The position numbers and the translations under genes are program-made. From positions 1 to 44,654 of the forward strand of contig CAJJTG010000015.1 of the NCBI GenBank assembly GCA_905194675.1: a stretch of 44,654 nucleotides of DNA. The letters are read 5' to 3'. The stretch comes from an uncultured Collinsella sp. Its GTDB lineage: Bacteria > Actinomycetota > Coriobacteriia > Coriobacteriales > Coriobacteriaceae. Every line of letters begins with the position of its first letter. Position 1 is the first letter of the stretch. Below, piece after piece: positions 23,602 to 31,250 of the stretch. The notes below the pieces were generated by a model that was not told the DNA's origin, searched no databases, and saw only the letters and a program-made list of their open reading frames with translations.

Positions 23602-24100
23602 CAAGCTGCCCCTCACCATGTCCACTACCCTGCCTTCTGTGTCGTATACAATCCGTGCGTTGCGCGGAATAACTGGTTGTTCCCACCAGCTGACCTGGTA
23701 TTTGACCCCACACTTGCGCACCGGGGTGTTTGCTCGGGAGGCCGCAGCCACCTTCACGACTGGCCCGCTCGCCCGCGAGGCGGTATTGCCCCAAAGAAAG
23801 TAGAACGGACGGTGCGGCTTACATCTAGGACGCGCCATGATCGCGCCGCGCGCACGCGGTCGCTTACGTGGATCCCTTTGACCGCGTCTGTCTTGGACTA
23901 GGATGGACATTTCGTCCGTCCGCAACCACAGCCTGGCAGGAACGTAGCGCATTATAGCTAAGTTCAAGCTAAAGTTTAAGGTTAGGGACGTCATTCGCAT
24001 CGCGAGTACAGATTTCGCAGGTCGGAGTGGGCTATTCGTGCCCCTATGAAGCCCGGAGCTCCCCTGTGGGGAGCTCCGGGGCACCCTTCTTAGGGTGCCG
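23602..24100. other. Long leader region upstream of the lipoprotein gene
   Basis: About 500 bp. The minus frame stays open in phase with the lipoprotein up to 24117, and an in-frame ATG at 23838 (MARPRCKPHRPFYFLWGNT...) would add 79 residues, but no ribosome site precedes it. Two hairpins lie at 24052-24080 (13-bp stem, CCCGGAGCTCCCC) and 24081-24099 (GCACCC/GGGTGC). A TAGGGACGT core is at 23983-23991. It may hold a promoter, a leader RNA or an unrecognised small gene. Confidence 0.4.
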
Positions 24101-24317
24101 TGGCCAAAAAATGGCAAATATGAGTACTGTCACCAATTTAGTAACAGGTAATTTTGGCCTCTCGGACAGGTTTTGCGCTCAGTGTCGCCAACCTGATACT
24201 TAGTTATTCTGCATTTGTTTATTATCTTCTTACTTTACGCCACCTCCGAGTCTTAAATTCCCTGATTTTGCTGTTACTGATTTAGTGACAGTACTCATAT
24301 TTGCCATTTTTTGGCCA
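24101..24317. repeat. Long paired inverted-repeat element (47-bp arms, 217 bp)
   Basis: Arms at 24101-24147 and 24271-24317 are inverted copies with 44 of 47 positions matching. Both outer ends begin TGGCCAAAAAATGGCAAATA. The 123-bp interior is AT-rich without an ORF. It lies between the lipoprotein leader and the stop of the DUF559-like gene. Layout resembles the element at 2004-2155 but the arm sequence differs. Confidence 0.85.
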
Positions 24318-24351
24318 GGGTATATGATTAACCCCCTATTTTCGTCGCGAA

Positions 24352-25461
24352 TTAGACCGGCTTAAGCCCAAAACACGCCCGCAGCGTGTTAAGCAACGCC
24401 TCTTGCTTCTTCCTGCGGGCATCGACACGATTCCGGTACCGCTTTCGCATACGCTGGTGCATGCGCCATGCGAGCGCTTCCATCGCTTCCATGTCGCAGA
24501 GCATTTCGTTGTTGACCGTCGCGACCTCGATTCCCATAGTAATCAAGCCCGTGTTGCGTTTTTCATCATGGATACGTCCCTTCCGGGAGGAATGGCCCAG
24601 CTCACCGTTGTATTCAAGGTCAAACCGGGCTGTTTCCTGATACGCATCGCAAATTGCATGCGGCATCCTTGAGATTGCCTGCGCGCGGTCATCGAACTCG
24701 ATCTTGTAGTCGGTCTTAAAAGGACCGCAGGCAAACCCACCATAGGAAAACGGAAGCGAAAACAGAGCGAGCATGATGCACTCCATGGGCGAGCGCAGGT
24801 TTTCTGACAGGTAGGGGCACAGGCGCAGCAGCTGTTTAGCGGCACTCCCCTTGCATGCGGCAAGGTAATCTGCCAGGCGATCGGGCGTCAGCACCGGCTC
24901 GACTTCAAAGTAGCCCACATCTGGCGGTTGATCCTTATCCTTTGCAAGCCTGTTCACGGTGGGTGAGCTGTAGGGAGGCAGATACTTCCCGCGATCGCTC
25001 AGTGAAATCTTGGAACACAGTTCCTGGGCCAGGGCAAACGCCTGGATACAGCCGACCTCGCGGGCGACGGCAACACAAAGGGCCTCGGGAGATAGGCTGT
25101 ACACCCCCGGTTCTACCTCTAGAATCGAGCCAGCAGGCAACCCGGAACACACGGACCAGCCCACGCCAGGCATGCGGCGGCGCTGCGCCGCAGATCCCAC
25201 CAGCAAGCACAGATCCTCTTGCACCTCGCCGCCTTTGGCTCCAATTCGCACCAAGTCGGGAAGATAGATATCCTCGCTCGAAGGCGATGACGTACACAGC
25301 ACGCGGCGCTCCTCATCGGGCTCAAGGTCCTTCCAGCCGATGTAGCCCATCTGCCGGCGCTCGGCTCGAATCATACGCAACGCCGAGGCGCCCGTCAGGA
25401 TCACGGAAGCCGCTAGCTGCTCTTTTGTCGGCTTGTTGCATTGCCTGATTGTTACCGCCAC
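24352..25461 (-). CDS. Large hypothetical protein with DUF559-like nuclease-fold C-terminus
   Basis: 369 residues from GTG 25461, chosen because AGGGGTGA lies 8 nt upstream and the start falls just after the comF stop. Near the C-terminus (about 285-330) the segment FDLEYNGELGHSS...RIHDEKRNTGLITMGIEV follows the pattern of DUF559/Vsr-like PD-(D/E)XK domains (E-x-D-G-x-x-H, D-x-x-R, G-x-x-V), with Asn in place of the usual Asp. The N-terminal 250 residues are not recognised. A basic tail (QRMRKRYRNRVDARRKK) follows. An inverted-repeat element lies 35 bp downstream. Function unknown; a defence or mobile-element role is speculation. Confidence 0.65.
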   Translation of the reverse strand: MAVTIRQCNKPTKEQLAASVILTGASALRMIRAERRQMGYIGWKDLEPDEERRVLCTSSPSSEDIYLPDLVRIGAKGGEVQEDLCLLVGSAAQRRRMPGVGWSVCSGLPAGSILEVEPGVYSLSPEALCVAVAREVGCIQAFALAQELCSKISLSDRGKYLPPYSSPTVNRLAKDKDQPPDVGYFEVEPVLTPDRLADYLAACKGSAAKQLLRLCPYLSENLRSPMECIMLALFSLPFSYGGFACGPFKTDYKIEFDDRAQAISRMPHAICDAYQETARFDLEYNGELGHSSRKGRIHDEKRNTGLITMGIEVATVNNEMLCDMEAMEALAWRMHQRMRKRYRNRVDARRKKQEALLNTLRACFGLKPV

Positions 25462-25472
25462 ATGAATCACCC

Positions 25473-26279
25473 CTACCAAACGCGTGCGAGAGCGAGGCCA
25501 TCAACGGCCGCGGCACCGGCGCGCTTGAGTTCCGCCGAAGCTGCCGCCATCGTCGCACCCGTGGTGATAACGTCGTCGATAAGCAGCAGGCGGCGGCCCC
25601 GCACGTCCTCAACGGTCTCGTACATGCCTCGGGCGCGTTCACGGCGTTCTTCACGGCCGAGTTCACGCTGGTCGCCATGGCCGTACTTAACGAGGGCATC
25701 GAGCAACGGAACACCCGACAGCTCGCAAAATGGGCGCGCGATGGCTTCCATATGATCGAAGCCGCGTCGCCGAAACGCCGCCGCCGTCGCGGGCACAAAC
25801 ACCACTGCATCGTCGCCGGACAACACGCCGCCGTAGCGTTCGGGCGCCGCGACCTGGGCATGTAAGGCGGTATCGTATAGCAGCTCCGCCAGATACGGCG
25901 CCAGGCGTCGCTCGCCCGCGTCTTTGTACGCTTTAATGATCCGCGGCAGCGGATGCGTGTAAACGGCACATGCGAGGCACCGGTCGAGCGCTTCGGCCAT
26001 CGCCGAAGACGTACCCTCGACCGAGCACTCGGTGCACAGCAAGTCTCCAAACGGGGCGCCGCATCGAGTGCAGATATGCCGCGGGTCGATGAGTGCAAGC
26101 GCCGCCAAGCAGTCTTGGCAAATTAGCGCTCCGGAGCGCTCGCAGCCGGCGCATCGCGTAGGCGACAACGCCTCAAGCGCCTCGTGCGCCGTCCGCTCGG
26201 CAAACGGTAGCAATTCGTCCGCAAACGGTAGGATGCCGGCACCTTGCAGGCATCCCAACACATTCAAATGTCTCTTCAC
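25473..26279 (-). CDS. comF: ComF-family phosphoribosyltransferase-like protein
   Basis: 268 residues. N-terminal double zinc-finger region (CAGCERSGALICQDC and CTRCGAPFGDLLCTEC, about 43-90) and a C-terminal type I PRTase fold with the PRPP motif LLLIDDVITTGATM. ComF proteins act in DNA uptake in competent bacteria, as a cytosolic partner of the helicase ComFA, or have unknown roles in others. No other competence gene is in the window. Start is GTG 26279 with AGGGAGG 8 nt upstream; that ribosome site lies inside a strong hairpin (26283-26318). Confidence 0.88.
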   Translation of the reverse strand: MKRHLNVLGCLQGAGILPFADELLPFAERTAHEALEALSPTRCAGCERSGALICQDCLAALALIDPRHICTRCGAPFGDLLCTECSVEGTSSAMAEALDRCLACAVYTHPLPRIIKAYKDAGERRLAPYLAELLYDTALHAQVAAPERYGGVLSGDDAVVFVPATAAAFRRRGFDHMEAIARPFCELSGVPLLDALVKYGHGDQRELGREERRERARGMYETVEDVRGRRLLLIDDVITTGATMAAASAELKRAGAAAVDGLALARVW

Positions 26280-26282
26280 GAC

Positions 26283-26318
26283 ACAACCCTCCCTACGCTC
26301 GGTCGCAGGGAGGGTTGT
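26283..26318 (-). promoter_or_regulatory. Strong hairpin enclosing the comF ribosome-binding site
   Basis: A 12-bp stem (26283-26294 with 26307-26318). The minus-strand AGGGAGGG that would bind the ribosome is one side of the stem. No T-run follows on either strand, so it is not a standard terminator. It could block comF translation until opened. Confidence 0.6.
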
Positions 26319-26381
26319 TGATTCAGCGCTATGGTACCCCGACGCGTTTGGGGCCAGGCAGGTTAAATCCGTTTGCGGGCG

Positions 26382-28082
26382 TTATTCGCCGGTGGGCGGT
26401 TGCGGTGCGGACGAGTTTTGGGTCGAGCCCTCGCCACCATCTTGACGAGGTTTGCGGGAACGACGACGGCGACGGCGCTTCTGGCCCTGGTCGGCCGAAC
26501 CCTCGCCACCACGATCTTCGCGCGACTCGCGTTCGTCGCGAGCAGCGCCGCGCGCGGCCTTGGCAGCCGCCCCTCCGCCATCTCCGGGGCGACGACGCGT
26601 GACCTTGACCTCGCCATCCGAGACCTGATCGGCAACGGAGGGCACCGAGGGCTTTTGCTGCGTGCCCGAGGAATGGCGGCGACGCGGACGCGGGGTGCGC
26701 TCGTCATCGTTGCGCTGCTTGCCACCCTTTTCGGCAGGTGTATCGGAACCCGAACCACCCTTGGGGGCGGCACCGGCTTCGCGAGCGGCTGCGGCGCGGA
26801 AGGCGTCCTCGCGCTCCTCGCTCGACAGATGGCGGCGGCGACGGCGCGTGGGATTCATGCCACCGCCGCGATTTTGCTGTTGAGGCTGCTGAGCTTCGCG
26901 CTCGCGGGGGGAATTCTTGCCTGCGGGAGCGGCCTCGCCGGCATCGCCCGAACCCGAGCGCTTGCGGCGGCGACGTCCACCGGCAGCCTCCTCAGCCTCG
27001 GGTGCCTCGGCCTTGCCGCGACCCTTACCGCGGCCGCGACCCTCGCCCTGGCTCTGACCGGCACGGGTATCGGCGTCCGCATCGCGACGGCGGCGCTTGG
27101 GCATCGACGTGCCGGCCAGACGGTCGGCGCTCGACAGGCCATCGCCCACGTCGACGCCGTTCTCGCGGTCGAGCTCCATAAGCGCCAGGCGCATCTCGGG
27201 CGACTCGATGCGCTCGAGCACGTCGCGCGTCACGCAGTCGGGGCGGCAGCTGCAGCCCTGCTCGGCGGCCTTCTTTTTGCAGCCCTCCGAGCACGTCATA
27301 TCGGCCAAGTTGACCTTAAAGACTTTGCCGTTCTCCAGGCGCAACACCAGCTGCTCACGCGGCGTGTCATATTCCTGGATGCGCGCCTTGCCAAGTGGCG
27401 TATCGATAAGTGTCTTCTTTTTGGGCGCGCGGCTCTTAAAGTCCTTGTACGCCTCGAACTCGTAGCGCAGGCAGCACATCAGGCGGCCGCAGACGCCGCT
27501 AATCTTGGACGAGTTGAGCGGCAGGTCCTGCTCTTTTGCCATGCGGATCGAAACCGGCTCAAACTGTCCGCCAAAGCGCGTGCAGCAGAGCTCCTGGCCG
27601 CACTGAGCATAGCCGCCCACCAGGCGGGTCTCGTCGCGCACGCCGATCTGGCGCATGTCGACGCGAATGTGCAGCGTCGAGGACAGGTCCTTGACGAGCT
27701 GACGGAAATCGACGCGTTCCTCGGCAGCAAAGTAGAACACGGCCTTCTCGCCGCCAAACAGGTACTCGACGCCGACCGGCTTCATCTCGAGGTCGAGCTC
27801 CTTGACCAGGCGGCGGAAGTCGACCATGGCCTCGTCACCCTGGATAGCCAGGTCGTCGGCAAGCTGCAGGTCGATGTCGCTCGCTACGCGCAGCACGGGC
27901 TTGAGCGGCTGACCGATCTCGTCTTGCGGCACCTCGAAGGGATCGGCCGTGACCAGGCCGATCTCGGTTCCGCGCTCGGTAGAACAAATGGCATAATCGG
28001 CCTCGAGGATATCCAGATCCTGTGGGTCGAACCACAGGTCGCGCGAGGCGTAGGTAAACTTAACGGGTACGACTAACGGCAT
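26382..28082 (-). CDS. ricT: RicT/PSP1-family protein with long Arg-rich tail
   Basis: 566 residues. The first ~300 are the PSP1 (YaaT/RicT) core, with the cysteine motif CGQELCC (161-167) and CGRLMCC (198-204) that in B. subtilis helps bind an iron-sulfur cluster of the Ric complex, which affects RNase Y-dependent mRNA maturation. Extra Cys follow (about 264-283). Residues about 329-566 form a disordered extension rich in Arg, Gly, Glu and Pro with runs of Arg, absent from the ~275-residue B. subtilis protein. It overlaps the holB stop by 10 bp. The neighbours tmk and holB are the same as around yaaT in many Gram-positives. Confidence 0.92.
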   Translation of the reverse strand: MPLVVPVKFTYASRDLWFDPQDLDILEADYAICSTERGTEIGLVTADPFEVPQDEIGQPLKPVLRVASDIDLQLADDLAIQGDEAMVDFRRLVKELDLEMKPVGVEYLFGGEKAVFYFAAEERVDFRQLVKDLSSTLHIRVDMRQIGVRDETRLVGGYAQCGQELCCTRFGGQFEPVSIRMAKEQDLPLNSSKISGVCGRLMCCLRYEFEAYKDFKSRAPKKKTLIDTPLGKARIQEYDTPREQLVLRLENGKVFKVNLADMTCSEGCKKKAAEQGCSCRPDCVTRDVLERIESPEMRLALMELDRENGVDVGDGLSSADRLAGTSMPKRRRRDADADTRAGQSQGEGRGRGKGRGKAEAPEAEEAAGGRRRRKRSGSGDAGEAAPAGKNSPREREAQQPQQQNRGGGMNPTRRRRRHLSSEEREDAFRAAAAREAGAAPKGGSGSDTPAEKGGKQRNDDERTPRPRRRHSSGTQQKPSVPSVADQVSDGEVKVTRRRPGDGGGAAAKAARGAARDERESREDRGGEGSADQGQKRRRRRRSRKPRQDGGEGSTQNSSAPQPPTGE

Positions 28083-29200
28083 TTCAGTGCCTTCCTGATA
28101 TCGAACAGCATGACCTCGATGGCCAGCTGGGGAGTAACGTTTCTGGCGATGTTGCGCTCAGCGGTGGCAACCGCCTCGAGCGCCTGGGTGGCACCCGCAA
28201 CATTCGTCGCCGCGGCAAGCCGCCCGATCGTGTCGCGCACGTCCTCGTTCACAACGTCTGCCGCCTCATTCTGAAGCGTCAGCAGCACGTCGCGCATGAG
28301 CGTCCGCGCGCTCGCCAGCGCTTCCATGATACCCGAACGCTCGCGCGCGTTGAGTTCGCGCTTGTTGCGGTCCTCAAGCTGCTTCAATGCTCCACGCGAC
28401 AGGTAGTCGGCGTTTTGCTCGAGCACCTTTTCCTGCGTGGACTTGACCTCGGCGAGCGGCGCCTTGACGGCGACGATGAGCGACTTGGCGCGACTGAGCA
28501 CATCGGCCTCATCGGCAGCGATGAGTGAATCGATGGCGCGAACCATCTGACGGCGGGCGTCCTGGCGCTCGGCGCTCTTGAGGAGCTCGATGCCACGCGT
28601 GGGGCTTCCCGCCACGGCAACGGCCATACGGCAACGCGCGATATCCTGACCGGTGGCGCGGCTCACGGCCTGCGCGGCGACGGCGGGCGACACCAGCCGA
28701 AACGGCACGCACTGGCAGCGGCTCACGATGGTGGGCAACATCACGTCTGCCGAGGTGCCCAGCAAGATAAACATAACGCCCTCGGGCGGCTCCTCGAGCG
28801 TTTTGAGCAGTGCGTTGGCGGTGTTGGCACGCAGTTGCTCGGCACGGTCGATGATGTAGACCTTGGCCTTGGCACGGATGGGCGCCAGTGGCACGTCATC
28901 GAGCAGCTCGCGGGTCTGGGCAATGAGGTAACCCGTGGCGCTCTCGGGCGTGTAATAGTGCACGTCGGGGTGCGTATGGCGGGCGACGCGCACGCAGCTA
29001 TCGCATGAGCCGCAGCCATTCTGCTCGCACAGGAAGGCTTGGGCGAGCGCCCACGCGGCGTCGAGCTTGCCCGCGCCGGGAGCGCCCAAAAACAGGTAGG
29101 CGTGCGATGCGCGACCGCTAGCGACGGCATTGGTCAAAAAGTCACGCACGCGCTCTTGGGTGTCGAGCTTGGCCAGCAGGCTTGCCTGAGCGGGGGCCAT
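28073..29200 (-). CDS. holB: DNA polymerase III delta' subunit
   Basis: 375 residues, clamp-loader subunit. Walker-A-like GAPGAGKLDAAW (39-50) has Leu where Ser/Thr is usual, consistent with delta' subunits that do not hydrolyse ATP. Zinc module C58-x4-C-x2-C-x2-C (CEQNGCGSCDSC). Sensor-1 SRC motif in TIVSRCQC. ATG 29200 has AGGAGG in the end of tmk. It follows tmk with no gap (tmk stop at 29202) and overlaps ricT, forming the conserved tmk-holB-ricT cluster. Confidence 0.92.
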   Translation of the reverse strand: MAPAQASLLAKLDTQERVRDFLTNAVASGRASHAYLFLGAPGAGKLDAAWALAQAFLCEQNGCGSCDSCVRVARHTHPDVHYYTPESATGYLIAQTRELLDDVPLAPIRAKAKVYIIDRAEQLRANTANALLKTLEEPPEGVMFILLGTSADVMLPTIVSRCQCVPFRLVSPAVAAQAVSRATGQDIARCRMAVAVAGSPTRGIELLKSAERQDARRQMVRAIDSLIAADEADVLSRAKSLIVAVKAPLAEVKSTQEKVLEQNADYLSRGALKQLEDRNKRELNARERSGIMEALASARTLMRDVLLTLQNEAADVVNEDVRDTIGRLAAATNVAGATQALEAVATAERNIARNVTPQLAIEVMLFDIRKALKCR

Positions 29201-29201
29201 G

Positions 29202-29885
29202 TTACTCGGCCTCCTTGGCAAGCGCGGCGGCGACGGCTTCCTGCGGAATGTCGAGACCGTACGCGCGAACCTGCTCGACCGTCTTCTCGAAGACTTCCTC
29301 GACGGTCGTAGTGGCGTCGATGAGCTTTACGCGGTCTGGCTCCTCGGCAGCAATTGCGCAAAACCCCTCGTAGACACGCTCCTGGAATGCCATGCCCTTA
29401 GCCTCCATGCGATCTGCCGCGCCACGGGCTGCCATGCGTAGCGCCGCCTGCTCGGGCGTGATGTGGTAGACGAGTGTGAGCGCCGGGTGCGTTCCCGCGA
29501 CGGCCAGGTTGTTGGCGTCGCGCACCATCTGGCGATCGAGGCCGTCGGCAAATGCCTGGTAGCAGGTCGTGGAATCGTAGAAGCGATCGCACAGGACCAC
29601 CTTGCCGGCCGCAAGGGCGGGGGCTATGACCTCGTGCACCAACTGGGCACGCGCAGCCTCGTAGAGCAACAGCTCGCAGGTATCGCCCATCGCCGTGTTG
29701 GCGGGGTCGAGCAGCAGGGCGCGAATCTTTTCGCTGATGGCAGTGCCACCCGGCTCGCGCAGAGTTACGACCTGATAGCCAGCGAGTTCGAGCGCGCGGG
29801 CAAGCAGGCGCGCCTGCGTGGACTTGCCGGCACCGTCGACGCCCTCGAGCGTGATAAAGCTATGTTGAGCAGGCTCAAAAGCCAT
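29202..29885 (-). CDS. tmk: Thymidylate kinase
   Basis: 227 residues; phosphorylates dTMP to dTDP. P-loop LEGVDGAGKSTQ (14-25), REPGGTAISEKIR, and DRFYDSTTCYQ (nucleotide monophosphate site). LID region AARGAADRMEAKG carries Arg in the lid. GGAAGGGG precedes ATG 29885. First gene of the tmk-holB-ricT operon. Confidence 0.95.
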   Translation of the reverse strand: MAFEPAQHSFITLEGVDGAGKSTQARLLARALELAGYQVVTLREPGGTAISEKIRALLLDPANTAMGDTCELLLYEAARAQLVHEVIAPALAAGKVVLCDRFYDSTTCYQAFADGLDRQMVRDANNLAVAGTHPALTLVYHITPEQAALRMAARGAADRMEAKGMAFQERVYEGFCAIAAEEPDRVKLIDATTTVEEVFEKTVEQVRAYGLDIPQEAVAAALAKEAE

Positions 29886-29987
29886 GGGCGCAGCCCCTTC
29901 CTACAAGGCGCGTAAATGCAGATATATCAACCAAGCCATGATACCCCAGTGCTCGGCGCGTCCCCAATGGCTAAAGGCGCCTTTCCA

Positions 29988-30056
29988 AAGTTGCGGTGAA
30001 ATAGGGACTGATTGAAGCTCTGAGACCGCCAAACAGTCCCTATTTCACCGCAACTT
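29988..30056. repeat. Intergenic hairpin, 23-bp perfect arms with TAGGGACTG core
   Basis: Arms 29988-30010 and 30034-30056 are perfect inverted copies around a 23-nt loop. The left arm ends AAATAGGGACTG. It lies between divergent tmk and the zinc-ribbon protein gene, near their promoters. Confidence 0.8.
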
Positions 30057-30124
30057 ATGATGGGGAATTTTGGATGCTGGGTATAATCGTCGTATTGCAT
30101 TGAAATGTGGCGAAAGGAGTGGCA

Positions 30125-31108
30125 ATGTCTCGGTATTGCGCCTCGTGCGGCAAGCTTCTTGCAGATGATGCCAAGTTCTGCACCTCATGCGGTGCACCCG
30201 TTGAGCAAACAGCCGCAAGCGATAGCCAGCCCGCTTTTGAGCAGACCGGCTCCCTTGATACGCCGCAAGCCAAGGCGGATGACTCCCTCGCCTATAGCCC
30301 CGACCCTGCCGCAAGGACCGAGGCCGTCGAGACCACGCAGCGCATACCCGTCGCGAGCGGCTCGCCCCAACAGCAGCCGGCTCCCGCATACGCGCCCGCT
30401 TCGCCACAGACCCCCGCTCCCAAAAAGAGCGGCACCGGGCCGCTTATCGCCGTTATTGTTGTGCTGGTGGCGATCATCATCGCCCTGGTCATCTTCTTTG
30501 CGATCAGACCGTTCGACAACGCCGCCACGCAGACGACTGCCGAGGTAGCTAAGCTGCACCATGACGTCGACGACGATGACCTAAAGCCTCTCGGCAATCC
30601 CAACAGCCTGTACGACGATGATGACGATGACGACGAGGATGGCGGCGAAGCAACGCTCTCCGAGCAGAACCTCTACCGTCGCCTGAGCGAATACTACGAC
30701 CTGCTCGAAGATCTCGACAGCCAGGTCCGTGGCTGCGCGCAGAACTTCAACGGCAACTATCTGGAAGAGGATCGAACCACCCGTCAAAATCTCGCCGACG
30801 TCGCCGAGCGCACGGAGGACACCATCGAGCAGTATTACGACATCGTCGAGGACCTGGACGTCCCGACGAGCTCCAAGAACTACAGCTCCTGGAAGGATAT
30901 CATCGCCCTGTACGACGACCTGGATCACCGCATTGACGCAATCTGTGATGCCTGGGAGATCAGCCTGAAATACGCCAAGCCTGCGGACCACAAGAATGAG
31001 ATCGTGGCGCCGCTGTCGCGCGACAACATGGCGGGCACCAATGACAATAAGTACCGCCTAGACTTTGAGGAGCGCTATCCCGGCGCTAAGCCTGTCGAGG
31101 TGAACTAG
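30125..31108 (+). CDS. Zinc-ribbon single-pass membrane protein
   Basis: 327 residues. N-terminal zinc ribbon with Cys5, Cys8, Cys19 and Cys22 (YCASCGK...FCTSCGAP). A Pro/Ala/Gln-rich linker leads to a transmembrane helix (about 105-127), so the zinc ribbon is probably cytoplasmic. The outside part starts with an acidic stretch containing seven Asp in a row (about 164-170), then helical coiled-coil-like segments (YRRLSEYYDLLEDLDSQ, VAERTEDTIEQYYDIVEDLD). ATG 30125 has AAAGGAG. Function unknown. Confidence 0.8.
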   Translation: MSRYCASCGKLLADDAKFCTSCGAPVEQTAASDSQPAFEQTGSLDTPQAKADDSLAYSPDPAARTEAVETTQRIPVASGSPQQQPAPAYAPASPQTPAPKKSGTGPLIAVIVVLVAIIIALVIFFAIRPFDNAATQTTAEVAKLHHDVDDDDLKPLGNPNSLYDDDDDDDEDGGEATLSEQNLYRRLSEYYDLLEDLDSQVRGCAQNFNGNYLEEDRTTRQNLADVAERTEDTIEQYYDIVEDLDVPTSSKNYSSWKDIIALYDDLDHRIDAICDAWEISLKYAKPADHKNEIVAPLSRDNMAGTNDNKYRLDFEERYPGAKPVEVN

Positions 31109-31130
31109 CGCTTTGTCGTTCCCGAGCCGA

Positions 31131-31180
31131 CAGTTAGGGACGTTCCTAAACTGCCGGCAGAAAAGGAACGTCCCTAACTG
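31131..31180. repeat. Intergenic hairpin, 17-bp perfect arms with TAGGGACGT core
   Basis: Arms 31131-31147 and 31164-31180 (CAGTTAGGGACGTTCCT and its inverse). The loop holds CTGCCGGCAG, itself a palindrome. It is followed at once by a terminator. Confidence 0.8.
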
Positions 31181-31186
31181 CCAGTC

Positions 31187-31228
31187 AAAAAAACGAGCGA
31201 GGATCGCGGGGTCCTCGCTCGTTTTTTT
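31187..31228. terminator. Bidirectional terminator between zinc-ribbon gene and topA
   Basis: A perfect 17-bp stem (31187-31203 with 31212-31228) with A/T runs on both sides. Serves the convergent genes on either side. Confidence 0.92.
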
Positions 31229-31250
31229 GGGCAATGTTTCGACTGCGCCG

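Noticed and set aside
23602..24117. N-terminal extension of the lipoprotein to 24117
   Set aside because: It would bury the lipoprotein signal peptide; no ribosome site at the upstream start.
26373..28076. 567-codon plus-strand frame opposite ricT
   Set aside because: Mirror of the ricT frame; low-complexity Ala/Leu/Arg composition and no family features.
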